Origin: Thiobacter sp964445085
GTDB lineage: Bacteria > Pseudomonadota > Gammaproteobacteria > Burkholderiales > Thiobacteraceae
Assembly (NCBI GenBank): GCA_964445085.1
Contig: CAYUJV010000015.1
Coordinates: 1 to 35,881 of the forward strand
DNA: 35,881 nt
Direction: 5' to 3'
The notes under the pieces: generated by a model
What the model saw: the letters and a program-made list of their open reading frames with translations, nothing else
Database searches by the model: none
Told to the model about the DNA's origin: nothing
Program-made: the position numbers and the translations under genes
Shown: piece by piece, positions 1 through 8,096 of the stretch
Layout of the letters: each line of letters begins with the position of its first letter
Numbering within the stretch: position 1 is the first letter of the stretch

Positions 1-470
1 ACGTCAACATCACCATGTGCAAGGCCAAGGCCAACGGCAACTACATGAACTCCATCCTCGCCCACAAGGAAGCCGAGCACGACGGCTACGACGAGGCCCT
101 GCTGCTGGACGTGGACGGCTTCGTGGCGGAAGGCTCGGGCGAGAACATCTTCATCATCCGCAACGGCAAGATGTACACGCCGGACCTGACCTCGGCGCTG
201 GAAGGCATCACCCGCGACACCATCATCACCCTCGCCGGCGAGATCGGCCTGCCGGTGATCGAGAAGCGCATCACCAGGGATGAGGTCTACAGCGCGGACG
301 AGGCCTTCTTCACAGGCACCGCCGCCGAGGTCACGCCCATCCGCGAGCTGGACAACCGCACCATCGGCGAGGGCAAGCGCGGTCCGCTCACCACCCAGTT
401 GCAGACCCTGTTCTTCGACTGCGTGACCGGCCGCCACACCCAACACCAGGACTGGCTCACGTATATCTAA
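1..470 (+). CDS. ilvE: Branched-chain amino acid aminotransferase, C-terminal part (5' truncated)
   Basis: The reading frame is already open at base 3 and ends with TAA at 468-470, so only about 155 C-terminal residues are present. The visible part begins VNITMCKAKANGNYMNSILA, followed by DGYDEALLLDVDGFVAEGSGENIF and FFTGTAAEVTPIREL, which are hallmark blocks of fold-type IV PLP aminotransferases of the IlvE type. The enzyme transfers the amino group between glutamate and the keto acids of leucine, isoleucine and valine in the cytoplasm. The PLP lysine lies upstream of the window. It is followed after 19 bp by a CHCC zinc-finger gene and then waaF, an order I recall from betaproteobacteria. 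Identification is firm; only the N-terminus is missing. Confidence 0.95.
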   Translation, partial: VNITMCKAKANGNYMNSILAHKEAEHDGYDEALLLDVDGFVAEGSGENIFIIRNGKMYTPDLTSALEGITRDTIITLAGEIGLPVIEKRITRDEVYSADEAFFTGTAAEVTPIRELDNRTIGEGKRGPLTTQLQTLFFDCVTGRHTQHQDWLTYI

Positions 471-489
471 AAAAAACCGAGGAGGAGCG

Positions 490-699
490 ATGGCGGAGTC
501 CGCGCAAAAGGAAAATACGACGCGTTACGTCGAGGTCACGGCGGAGCAGCTGCCGCTGCACTGCCCGATGCCGGACATGGTGCTGTGGAACGCGCATCCA
601 CGCGTGTTTCTGCCGATCGAGAAAACGGGCGAAGCCCTCTGCCCCTACTGCGGCACGCTGTACAAGCTCCGCGGCGGCCCCGTCGGGTCACACCACTAA
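490..699 (+). CDS. Small CHCC-type zinc-finger domain protein
   Basis: A 69-residue protein with the spacing of the zf-CHCC family (related to the mitochondrial NDUFS6 zinc site). Candidate zinc ligands are C25 (LHCPMP), H36 (NAHPRVFLPI), C51 and C54 (CPYCGTLYKL). It has no signal peptide or membrane segment and is presumably cytoplasmic. An AGGAGG-like ribosome-binding site (ggaggagcg) lies just before the ATG, 19 bp after the ilvE stop, and the waaF start follows 3 bp after its own stop, so the three genes probably form one operon. The bacterial role of the family is not established; zinc binding is inferred from the four residues. Confidence 0.88.
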   Translation: MAESAQKENTTRYVEVTAEQLPLHCPMPDMVLWNAHPRVFLPIEKTGEALCPYCGTLYKLRGGPVGSHH

Positions 700-702
700 G
701 GC

Positions 703-1740
703 TTGAACAAGGTTCTCATCATCGCCCCATCCTGGGTGGGCGATACCGTCATGGCCCAGCCGCTGTTCATGCGGCTGAAGCAGCGCGACCCGCAGCCCAT
801 CCTCGACGTCTTCGCCCCCGCATGGGTGGCGCCGCTGCTGCGCCGCATGCCGGAGGTGGACGAGGTGATCACCAATCCCTTCGCCCACGGCGAACTGCGC
901 CTGGGCGTGCGCTGGAAACTGGCGCGCGCGTTTGCGCGCCAGGGCTACGGCCAGGTCATCGTGCTACCCAACTCGCTGAAGGCCGCCCTGATCCCGTTCT
1001 TCGCCGGCATCCCGCGCCGCACCGGCTTCGTCGGCGAAATGCGCTACGGCCTGCTGAACGATGCGCGCAAGCTCGATGCCGCGGGCTACCCGCTCATGGT
1101 CGAGCGCTTTGCCCTGCTCGCACAGGACGCCGACGAGCCCCTGCTGCGCCCGCTGCCCCATCCGCGCCTCATGGTGAACGAAGGGCAGCGCCTGGCCGTG
1201 TTGGCCAAATTAGGCATCGACGACAGACAACCGGCGGTCGCGCTCTGTCCCGGGGCCGAATACGGCCCGGCCAAGCGCTGGCCGGAAGCCCATTTCGCCG
1301 CCCTCGCCCGCAGCCTCGCGGCCCGCGGCTACGGCGTCTGGCTGGTCGGCTCGCACAAGGACCGCGCCATCGGTGACGCCATCGCCGCGGCAAGCGGCGG
1401 CGCCGCGCGCAACCTGTGCGGCCAGACGTCCCTGGACGCGGCGGTGGACGTGCTCGCCAGCGCCGCTGCCGTGGTCACGAACGACTCCGGGCTCATGCAT
1501 GTCGCCGCCGCGCTGGGCAAGCCCCTAGTCGCTCTCTACGGCTCCTCGAGCCCGGGCTTCACGCCGCCGCTGTCGGCCACGGCCCGCATCGCCAGCCTCA
1601 ATCTCCCGTGCAGTCCCTGCTTCGAACGCGAATGCCCGCTGGGCCATCTGGATTGCCTGCGCAAGCTGGCGCCGGAGCAGGTGCTGGCCCTGCTCGACCC
1701 GATGCTGCCGGCCGAGCCGCAGACGCCCGCCGCGCACTGA
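703..1740 (+). CDS. waaF: ADP-heptose:LPS heptosyltransferase II
   Basis: A 345-residue GT9-family glycosyltransferase that adds the second L-glycero-D-manno-heptose to the lipopolysaccharide inner core at the cytoplasmic face of the inner membrane. The N-terminus (NKVLIIAPSWVGDTVMAQPL) is the typical WaaF opening, and the C-terminal half has the nucleotide-sugar region AVVTNDSGLMHVAAALGKPLVALYGSSSPGFTPP. Length fits the family (about 340-350). The start is TTG at 703, 3 bp after the preceding stop; the conserved KVLIIAPSWVGD block directly follows it, so a later start is unlikely. The presence of this gene indicates a heptose-containing LPS and hence a Gram-negative host. Confidence 0.93.
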   Translation: MNKVLIIAPSWVGDTVMAQPLFMRLKQRDPQPILDVFAPAWVAPLLRRMPEVDEVITNPFAHGELRLGVRWKLARAFARQGYGQVIVLPNSLKAALIPFFAGIPRRTGFVGEMRYGLLNDARKLDAAGYPLMVERFALLAQDADEPLLRPLPHPRLMVNEGQRLAVLAKLGIDDRQPAVALCPGAEYGPAKRWPEAHFAALARSLAARGYGVWLVGSHKDRAIGDAIAAASGGAARNLCGQTSLDAAVDVLASAAAVVTNDSGLMHVAAALGKPLVALYGSSSPGFTPPLSATARIASLNLPCSPCFERECPLGHLDCLRKLAPEQVLALLDPMLPAEPQTPAAH

Positions 1741-1809
1741 AGACCCTCCCCCTGCGGCGCGGCCCACCCGTAAGCCGCCGATTTGATGACCTTTTTTTAC
1801 ATTCCGCCC

Positions 1810-1839
1810 TTGACTGGCGCGAATGGCGCCAACTAAGGT
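1810..1839 (+). promoter_or_regulatory. Putative sigma-70 promoter with internal dyad, upstream of the PhnD-like gene
   Basis: TTGACT (1810-1815) and TAAGGT (1834-1839) are separated by 18 bp. The spacer contains a perfect dyad TGGCGC-N5-GCGCCA (1815-1831), placed where a repressor could block RNA polymerase. A strong ribosome-binding site AAGGAGG (1847-1853) precedes the ATG at 1858. The -10 match is only moderate; operator function is inference. Confidence 0.45.
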
Positions 1840-1857
1840 TCACAATAAGGAGGCAAC

Positions 1858-2730
1858 ATGAAAATCACCAAGAGGTGGCTGCTCTGGCTGCTGGCGCCCG
1901 CTCTGCTCGCGGGGGCCGCACGCGCCGCNNNNNNNNNNNNNNNNNNNNNNNNNNNNNNNNNNNNNNNNNNNNNNNNNNNNNNNNNNNNNNNNNNNNNNNN
2001 NNNNNNNNNNNNNNNNNNNNNNNNNNNNCACGCGCCGCTCAAGCAATACCTGGAACAGCAGTTGCGGCGGCCGGTGGACATGGTCACCGCACCGAATTTC
2101 GTCGACTTCGCGGAGCGCACGCGGAAGGGCGACTACGATCTGGTGCTCACCGCCCCGCATCTGGGGCGCCTGGCCGAAGTGCGCGACGGCTACGTGCGCG
2201 TGGCCAAGACCGGGCACCATGTCTACGGCGTCTTCCTGGCGCGCAGGGATTCGGGCCTGCGCAGCGTGGCCGATCTCAAGGGCAGGACCCTCATGGTCGC
2301 GCAGCCGGTTTCCATCGTGTATCAGCTGGCCATGGAGGAACTGCGCAGGAATGGCCTGGAGCCCGGCAGGGATGTAACCGTCATCACCACCCTCACCCAC
2401 AACAATTCCCTGTACGCCCCGATGCGGCATGAAAGCGACGCGTCGGCGACGGGCGTGGTGCTGTGGAACACGGCGGAGGCGGACGTGCGCGCCGCGGAGG
2501 TCGAAATCGGCCGCACACCCGCCGTGCCGGGCTTCATGCTGATGGCCAACAAGCGGCTCGGCCCGGCGCTGATCGAGCGCATCCGCGCCGCGGTGTTCGC
2601 CTTCGGCAAGACAGCGGAAGGCAAGGCCTATCTCGCCGCCACCGAGTTCAATCGGTTCGAGAAGATCGACGACAGGACCATGAAGCAGCTCGACCCGTAC
2701 ACGCGGGTCCTGTTGGAACCGACGCCCTAG
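1858..2730 (+). CDS. PhnD-family periplasmic substrate-binding protein (contains a 100-N assembly gap)
   Basis: Residues 1-23 (MKITKRWLLWLLAPALLAGAARA) form a clear Sec signal peptide. After the gap the frame resumes with APLKQYLEQQLRRPVDMVTAPNF, then DYDLVLTAPHLGRLA and LKGRTLMVAQPVSIVYQLAMEEL, typical of PhnD/phosphate-phosphonate-type binding proteins. The run of 100 N (1929-2028) hides roughly the first 30 mature residues. Both flanks fit the same family in the same frame, so the join is credible, but the true gap length is unknown. No ABC permease or ATPase lies nearby; instead a membrane GGDEF-EAL gene starts 6 bp after the stop. This suggests a ligand sensor that modulates the neighbour rather than a transport component. 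The ligand cannot be deduced from what is visible. Confidence 0.85.
   Translation: MKITKRWLLWLLAPALLAGAARAXXXXXXXXXXXXXXXXXXXXXXXXXXXXXXXXXXHAPLKQYLEQQLRRPVDMVTAPNFVDFAERTRKGDYDLVLTAPHLGRLAEVRDGYVRVAKTGHHVYGVFLARRDSGLRSVADLKGRTLMVAQPVSIVYQLAMEELRRNGLEPGRDVTVITTLTHNNSLYAPMRHESDASATGVVLWNTAEADVRAAEVEIGRTPAVPGFMLMANKRLGPALIERIRAAVFAFGKTAEGKAYLAATEFNRFEKIDDRTMKQLDPYTRVLLEPTP
1929..2028. other. Assembly gap (100 N)
   Basis: Exactly 100 consecutive N, the conventional placeholder for a scaffold gap of unknown size. It falls in the 5' part of the PhnD-like gene. Predicted reading frames that cross it on either strand, including a very long minus-strand one, are not evidence of real proteins. Confidence 0.99.
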
Positions 2731-2736
2731 CGATTC

Positions 2737-5175
2737 ATGCCTGCGGCCCGCGTCCCTTTCTGGCGTTCCATCCGCACCAAGCTGGTCATCGTCAGCATTG
2801 CGGTCGAAGCCACCATGCTCGTGCTGCTGCTCGCCAACAGCTTCCGCCTGCTCAATCAAACCCTGCAGGAGCAGACCCAGGCGCGCCTCGAAGCGCTCAG
2901 CCCGCTGCTGAACGCCTCCCTCAGCGTCCGCCTGTTCGAGCGGGACTATCCCTCGATCCGGGAGATCCTCGACCAGCTGGTGAACAGCCCGATGGCGGAC
3001 CTCACCTACATCGTCGTCTACGACAGCCGCGACCAGGTCTACGCCAGCGCCGGCCGCGTCGACCCGGCGCGGATGCCTCCCCTGGACCGCGACGTGGGCG
3101 ACAGCCTGCAGGACCTCACCTACGATGCAAGCGCGCCGCTCACGGTGGGCAAGACCGCCGTCGGCAGCGTGCGTTTCGGCCTGTCGCTGACGGCGCTGGC
3201 CACTTCGCGCGACAAGATCCTGCGCCAGGGCAGCCTCATCGCCGCGACGGAGATCCTGCTGTCCTTCCTGCTGCTGGTCGGGGCAGGCTACCTGCTGACC
3301 CGGCACATCCGCCAGCTGCTCGCAGCCACCCAGAAAATCGCCGCCGGCGACTACGCCATCCGCATTCCGAGCCAGGGCCGGGACGAAATCCAGCTGCTGG
3401 CCGTGAACTTCAACCGCATGTCGCAGGCGGTGCAGGAGCGGGTGGAGGCGCTGCGCCGGTCGGAGCACGCCCTGCACGAGGAAAAGGAGCGCGCCGAGGT
3501 CACCCTGCACGCCATCGGCGACGGCGTGATCACCACCGACGTGGACGGATACGTGCGCTACCTCAACCCGGTCGCGGAGAAGCTGACCGGGGCCCGCCTG
3601 CCCGAGGTGCGGGGCAAGCTGATCGAGCATTTCTACCGCGTCGTCGACGAAGAGACGGGCAGCCCGCTGGCCAACCCGGTCCGGCTGTGCCTCGCCGACA
3701 ACACGCTGGTCAGCGGCATGAACCGCGCGCAGCTGATCGGTGCCGACGGCAAGATCTACTCCATCGAGGAAACCGCCTCGCCCATCCGCGACCGCGACGG
3801 GCACACCATTGGCGCAGTGCTGGTGGTGCGCGACGTCACGAGCGCGCGCGAAATCTCGCGCCGCATGGAGTATCAGGCCACCCACGACATGCTCACCGGG
3901 CTCGCCAACCGCCGCCAGTTCGAGCGCCACGTCGAGCACGCCGTCGCCGACGCGCGCAGCAACGGCGGCAGCCACGCGATGTGCTACATGGACCTGGACC
4001 AGTTCAAGGTGGTCAACGACACCTGCGGCCATGCCGCCGGCGACCGGCTGCTGGTGGAGCTGGCGAAGCTCATCCGGAGCAAGACGCGCGAGCAGGATGT
4101 CGTCGGCAGGCTGGGCGGGGACGAATTCGGACTGCTGCTGCACGACGTGAACCTGGACCAGGCAGCCTTCTACGCCGCCGAGGTGCGCAACAGCATCCGC
4201 GACTACCGCTACGTGGTCGATGGCCACACCTTCCAGGTCGGCGTGAGCATCGGCATCGTCGCCATCAACCCCGGGTCGGGAACCCTGGCCGAGGTGTTCA
4301 CCGCGGCCGACGTCGCCTGCTATGTGGCCAAGGACAAGGGCCGGGACGAAATCTACGTGTCGCGCATGAATGACGTGGAACAGGCCAGGCGCCAGCTGGA
4401 AATGCAGTGGTCGGCGCGCATCCCGCCCGCCCTCAAGGAAGACCGCTTCGTGCTGCATCATCAGAAGATCCTGCCCCTGGCCGACGGCGCCAGGCTCGCC
4501 CCCCGCTGCGAGCTGCTGGTGCGCATGGTCGAGCACGATGGGACGCTGATCGCACCGGGCAGGCTGATCCCGGCGGCGGAGCGCTTCCGCCAGATGCCCG
4601 ACATCGACCGCTGGGTCATCCGCCACGCCCTGCAGCTCATCGCGCAGCCGGGCCGCGAGCGCCAGTTCGCGTCCTACGCCATCAACCTGTCGGGCCAGTC
4701 GCTGGGCCAGCCGGAACTGCTGGACTACGTGAAGCGGGAAATCCTGCGCAGCGGGGTGCGCCCGGAGATGCTGACGTTCGAAGTCACCGAGACCGCGGCC
4801 ATCCAGAACATCGGCCATGCCCGGCAGTTCATGGCGGAGCTGAAGAAAATGGGCTGCCAGTTCGCGCTCGACGATTTCGGCAGCGGCCTCAGCTCCTTCG
4901 GCTACCTCAAGACCCTGCCGGTGGACTACCTCAAGATCGACGGCAGCTTCGTGCGCAACATGCTGCGCGACCATCACGACCACTCGATCGTGGTCGCCAT
5001 CGCGCAGATCGCCAAGACCCTCGGCATCCGCTGCGTGGCGGAATTCGTCGGCGACCGCGACACCGTGGTTGCTTTGGCGGAAATCGGCGTGGACTACGGC
5101 CAGGGCTTCTTCCTGCACCAGCCGGAACCGCTGGCGGCGCCGGGCGGCGCCAGCGGCATGCCGCTGTCGCAATAG
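2737..5175 (+). CDS. Membrane-bound HAMP-PAS-GGDEF-EAL cyclic-di-GMP turnover protein
   Basis: An 812-residue protein. TM1 is at about 13-34, a periplasmic sensor region at 35-165, TM2 at 166-187, HAMP at 188-240, PAS at 253-370, GGDEF at 378-545 and EAL at 555-800. The diguanylate cyclase signature GGDEF (460-464) is intact. R451-E-Q-D454 lies five residues before it, matching the RxxD product-inhibition site. The EAL domain has E592-L-L for EAL, N650, EVTET (682-686), DDFG (712-715), K733-I-D and GQGF (789-792). The usual AExVE block reads AEFVG, so its last acidic residue is replaced by glycine. It probably both makes and degrades c-di-GMP, although which activity dominates cannot be read from sequence. 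The gene starts 6 bp after the PhnD-like gene, so the binding protein is the likely periplasmic partner. It converges on hemN with only 8 bp between stops. Confidence 0.93.
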   Translation: MPAARVPFWRSIRTKLVIVSIAVEATMLVLLLANSFRLLNQTLQEQTQARLEALSPLLNASLSVRLFERDYPSIREILDQLVNSPMADLTYIVVYDSRDQVYASAGRVDPARMPPLDRDVGDSLQDLTYDASAPLTVGKTAVGSVRFGLSLTALATSRDKILRQGSLIAATEILLSFLLLVGAGYLLTRHIRQLLAATQKIAAGDYAIRIPSQGRDEIQLLAVNFNRMSQAVQERVEALRRSEHALHEEKERAEVTLHAIGDGVITTDVDGYVRYLNPVAEKLTGARLPEVRGKLIEHFYRVVDEETGSPLANPVRLCLADNTLVSGMNRAQLIGADGKIYSIEETASPIRDRDGHTIGAVLVVRDVTSAREISRRMEYQATHDMLTGLANRRQFERHVEHAVADARSNGGSHAMCYMDLDQFKVVNDTCGHAAGDRLLVELAKLIRSKTREQDVVGRLGGDEFGLLLHDVNLDQAAFYAAEVRNSIRDYRYVVDGHTFQVGVSIGIVAINPGSGTLAEVFTAADVACYVAKDKGRDEIYVSRMNDVEQARRQLEMQWSARIPPALKEDRFVLHHQKILPLADGARLAPRCELLVRMVEHDGTLIAPGRLIPAAERFRQMPDIDRWVIRHALQLIAQPGRERQFASYAINLSGQSLGQPELLDYVKREILRSGVRPEMLTFEVTETAAIQNIGHARQFMAELKKMGCQFALDDFGSGLSSFGYLKTLPVDYLKIDGSFVRNMLRDHHDHSIVVAIAQIAKTLGIRCVAEFVGDRDTVVALAEIGVDYGQGFFLHQPEPLAAPGGASGMPLSQ

Positions 5176-5183
5176 CCCCGGGC

Positions 5184-6551
5184 TCAGATCGTCTTGGAAT
5201 AGCGCGGCTGCTCGACCGGCTGCTTGAGGTAGGCGTCGAAGCACATGGCGATGTTGCGCAGGAACAGGCGGCCCAGCTCGGTGACGCGGATCGCCGACGC
5301 GTCCACCTGCACCAGCGCGTCCTGTTCCAGCGCCGCCAGCTCCGCCAGCGCCTCGGCGAAATAGGTGTCGAAATCCAGGCCCCACTTGCGCGCAAACGCC
5401 GCGCGGTCCAGCTCCAGGTCGCACATCAGGCCTAGAATCGCATCGCGCCGGATCTTGTCGTCCCGGCTCACCCGCACGCCGCGCTCGGTGGCGAGGTGCC
5501 CGCCGGCGATGCGCTCCTCGTAGGCCGCCACGCGCTTGTGGTTCTGCACGTACACATCCTCGGTCTGGCTGATGGCCGACACGCCGAAGGCGTAAATGTC
5601 GCAATCCTTGTGGGTGGTGTAGCCCTGGAAGTTGCGGTACAGGGTCTTCTCGCGCTGCGCCTTCACCAGTTCGTCTTCCGGCTTGGCGAAGTGGTCCATG
5701 CCGATATAGAGATAGCCGGCGGCGGTGAGCCGCTCCAGCATCAGTTGCTGCAGGGCGATGCGCGTGGCGAATGCCGGCAGGTCGGACTGCACGATGAGCT
5801 TCTGATGCTTCTTCATCCACGGCACGTGGGCATAGCCGAACACCGCGAGCCGGTCAGGCCCGATGTCGATGATCTTGTCCAGGGTGGTGGCGAAGCTTTC
5901 CACCGTCTGGTGGGGAAGCCCCACCATCAGGTCGATGTTGATGCTGCCGAATCCCTCGTCGCGCATCCAGCCGAACACCTCGCGCACCAGGGCTTCGGGC
6001 TGCACCCGGTTCACCGCCTGCTGCACGCGGTCGTCGAGATCCTGCACGCCCAGGCTCAGGCGGTTGAAACCTGCCGCCTTGAGGGCCTGCACATGTTCGC
6101 GGGTGAGCGCGCGCGGATCGACCTCGCAGCCCGCCTCCACGTCCGGCGCGAAGTCGAAGCGCCCGTGCAGATGCGCCCCCAGGCGCAGGATATCGTCCGG
6201 ATGCAGGTAGGTGGGCGTGCCGCCGCCCCAGTGCAGCTGCTCGACCTTGCGCCCGTTCGCGATCAGTCCGGCAACGGCGTCGATCTCCCGCAGCAGGACG
6301 TCCAGGTAGCGTGTCGCCTTGCTGTAATCATGGGTCGCCACCATGTTGCAGCCGCAGTAATAGCAGAGCGTATCGCAGAACGGAATGTGCGCGTACAGGG
6401 ACAGCCCGCGCCCGCTGCCCTGGGTGCGCGCGATCTCCTCGCGCCATTCCCTTTCGCCGAACGCCTCCGTAAAATAGGGCGCAGTCGGGTACGACGTATA
6501 GCGCGGCCCAGGCTTGCTATATTTCTCGAGTAGTTCAGGCGCAACGCGCAT
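5184..6551 (-). CDS. hemN: Oxygen-independent coproporphyrinogen III oxidase (radical SAM)
   Basis: A 455-residue cytoplasmic enzyme that converts coproporphyrinogen III to protoporphyrinogen IX without oxygen, in haem synthesis. The radical-SAM iron-sulfur motif is C59-DTL-C63-YY-C66-G-C68, within HIPFCDTLCYYCGCN as in characterised HemN. The N-terminal block GPRYTSYPTAPYF and the GGGTPTYL and LSLGVQDLD blocks are also conserved, and the length matches HemN rather than the shorter HemW proteins. Haem supply fits the cytochromes and likely respiratory flexibility of the host. A sigma-70-like promoter precedes it on the minus strand; I could not find a clear FNR box. Confidence 0.95.
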   Translation of the reverse strand: MRVAPELLEKYSKPGPRYTSYPTAPYFTEAFGEREWREEIARTQGSGRGLSLYAHIPFCDTLCYYCGCNMVATHDYSKATRYLDVLLREIDAVAGLIANGRKVEQLHWGGGTPTYLHPDDILRLGAHLHGRFDFAPDVEAGCEVDPRALTREHVQALKAAGFNRLSLGVQDLDDRVQQAVNRVQPEALVREVFGWMRDEGFGSINIDLMVGLPHQTVESFATTLDKIIDIGPDRLAVFGYAHVPWMKKHQKLIVQSDLPAFATRIALQQLMLERLTAAGYLYIGMDHFAKPEDELVKAQREKTLYRNFQGYTTHKDCDIYAFGVSAISQTEDVYVQNHKRVAAYEERIAGGHLATERGVRVSRDDKIRRDAILGLMCDLELDRAAFARKWGLDFDTYFAEALAELAALEQDALVQVDASAIRVTELGRLFLRNIAMCFDAYLKQPVEQPRYSKTI

Positions 6552-6589
6552 CGCTTCTTGCCTTCACACCTAACAGGATATGGTTATCC

Positions 6590-6616
6590 ATTATAGCGGA
6601 ACCGCGGGGCTGTCCA
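6590..6616 (-). promoter_or_regulatory. Putative sigma-70 promoter of hemN
   Basis: Read on the minus strand, a perfect -10 TATAAT (6590-6595) is preceded by TGGACA (6611-6616) with a 15-bp spacer, shorter than optimal. The -10 lies 38 bp from the hemN start, and the -35 abuts the start of the divergent NTF2-like gene at 6618. Confidence 0.5.
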
Positions 6617-6617
6617 G

Positions 6618-7034
6618 ATGACCATGCGCTACCCATCGCCCGCCGAGGCGGAAGCGGCGTTCTACCGCGCCTTCGAGCAAACCAATCTCGCGGACATGGT
6701 CGGTGTCTGGGACGACGCCAGCGACGTGGTCTGCGTCCATCCCATGAGCGGGGCCCTGCGCGGCGCGCGCGCCGTGGCGGAGAGCTGGCGCGAGATCTTC
6801 GCCGGCGACGTGAACATGCGCTTTGGCATCGAGCCCATCCAGACCAGCCGGGTCGGCAGCCTGGCGATTCACATCGTCAAGGAGCACATCGAAGTCCCGG
6901 GCGGCAAGCCGGTCGCACCCATGACCGCCACCAACGTCTACCGCGAAACGCCGAACGGCTGGCGCATGATCCTGCACCATGCCTCGCCCTCGCCCGGCAC
7001 TGCCGTCGGCCGCGCCAGCGCGGCGGTGCACTGA
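6618..7034 (+). CDS. NTF2-like / SnoaL-type domain protein
   Basis: A 138-residue soluble protein with the cystatin-like NTF2 fold pattern: an N-terminal helical segment (PSPAEAEAAFYRAFEQTNLADMVGVW), then VVCVHPMSGALRGARAVAESWREIF and alternating beta strands ending NVYRETPNGWRMILHHAS. The single-domain length and the CVHP motif match SnoaL_3/DUF4440-like stress or hydrolase-associated proteins; no catalytic assignment is safe. The stop overlaps the next start (ATGA at 7031-7036 region), so it is translationally coupled to the YheT-like hydrolase. It is divergent from hemN. Confidence 0.8.
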   Translation: MTMRYPSPAEAEAAFYRAFEQTNLADMVGVWDDASDVVCVHPMSGALRGARAVAESWREIFAGDVNMRFGIEPIQTSRVGSLAIHIVKEHIEVPGGKPVAPMTATNVYRETPNGWRMILHHASPSPGTAVGRASAAVH

Positions 7035-8077
7035 TGCCCGAAAGCATCGCCCCCCCGCCGCCCTACCGCGCGCCGCGCTGGCTGCCGGGCGGCCACCTGC
7101 AGACGCTGTACGCCGCCCTGTTCGCGCGCACGCCGGCGGTGAGCTACCGGCGCGAGCGCTGGATCCTGCCGGATGGCGACTTCATCGACCTGGACTGGCT
7201 CGATGGTGACGCAACCGCGCCGCTGGTGGTCCTGTTCCACGGCCTCGAAGGCAGTTCCCGCGGCCATTACGCCCTGACGCTGATGGACGCGCTGCGCCGG
7301 CGCGGCTGGCGCGGCGTGGTGCCGCATTTTCGCGGCTGCAGCGGCGAGCCCAACCGCCTGCCGCGCGGCTACCATTCCGGCGATTCGGCCGAAATCGACC
7401 TGGTCCTGCGCCGCTGTCGCGCCGAGTCCGCGCGCAGCCCGCTGTTCGCGGCCGGGGTTTCGCTCGGCGGCAATGCCCTCCTGAAGTGGCTGGGGGAGAA
7501 CGGCCCGGAATGTGCCGCCATCGTCGATGCCGCCGCGGCGATCTCCGCCCCCCTCGACCTCACTGCGGCAGGCCGCGCCCTGGACCGCGGCTTCAACCGC
7601 CACACCTATGTCCGCCACTTCCTGCGCACCCTGCGCCGCAAGGCGCTGGAGAAGATCGCCAGCCACCGCATGCCGCTGAGCGCCGCGGCGATCCGCGCCG
7701 TGTCCACCCTGCACGAGTTCGACGAACTGTTCACCGCGCCGCTGCACGGCTTTCGCGACGCCGACGACTACTGGACGCGGGCGAGCAGCAAGCCATGGCT
7801 CAATTCCATTTCGGTGCCGACCCTGGTCATCAACGCCCGGAACGATCCCTTCCTGCCGGCCGCGGCGCTGCCGCAGGCGCAGGAGGTAAGCCCCCAGGTC
7901 ACCCTCGACTTCCCCGCCCAGGGCGGCCATGTCGGCTTCGTCCATGGCCCGTTCCCCGGCTCCCTCGACTGGCTGCCGCAGCGCGTGCTGGCCTTCTTCG
8001 AAGCGCACCGCGCCCGGGCTGCGGTGGCCGACGCCAACCAAAGCCGGCATAATTCCCCGGCATGCGTCACCGCCTAA
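7034..8077 (+). CDS. YheT-family alpha/beta hydrolase
   Basis: A 347-residue cytoplasmic alpha/beta-hydrolase of the YheT/UPF0017 (COG0429) group. It opens with the family-typical APRWLPGGHLQTLYAAL. The oxyanion loop is LFHGLEGSS (67-75), the nucleophile elbow is GVSLGGN with S143, the acid is in INARNDPFLP, and the histidine is in QGGHVGF. This gives a complete Ser-Asp-His triad. Physiological substrates are unsettled; related proteins are carboxylesterases. It overlaps the NTF2-like gene by one base and precedes the phosphohexomutase by 19 bp, so the three may be co-transcribed. Confidence 0.9.
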   Translation: MPESIAPPPPYRAPRWLPGGHLQTLYAALFARTPAVSYRRERWILPDGDFIDLDWLDGDATAPLVVLFHGLEGSSRGHYALTLMDALRRRGWRGVVPHFRGCSGEPNRLPRGYHSGDSAEIDLVLRRCRAESARSPLFAAGVSLGGNALLKWLGENGPECAAIVDAAAAISAPLDLTAAGRALDRGFNRHTYVRHFLRTLRRKALEKIASHRMPLSAAAIRAVSTLHEFDELFTAPLHGFRDADDYWTRASSKPWLNSISVPTLVINARNDPFLPAAALPQAQEVSPQVTLDFPAQGGHVGFVHGPFPGSLDWLPQRVLAFFEAHRARAAVADANQSRHNSPACVTA

Positions 8078-8096
8078 CCTGAAGAACGGACTTTCA

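Noticed and set aside
1754..1799. Possible terminator after waaF (GCGGC/GCCGC followed by a T-run)
   Set aside because: The stem is only five pairs with a long loop, and the T-run begins 13 bases after the stem, too far for a Rho-independent terminator.
1840..5820. Minus-strand open frame of over 1300 codons
   Set aside because: It crosses the N gap, lies antisense to the GGDEF-EAL gene and part of hemN in another frame, and its His/Gln/Arg/Ala-rich composition is typical of antisense frames in GC-rich genes.
6541..6617. FNR/Anr box upstream of hemN
   Set aside because: Expected from the role of HemN, but no TTGAT-N4-ATCAA-like dyad could be found in the short intergenic region.
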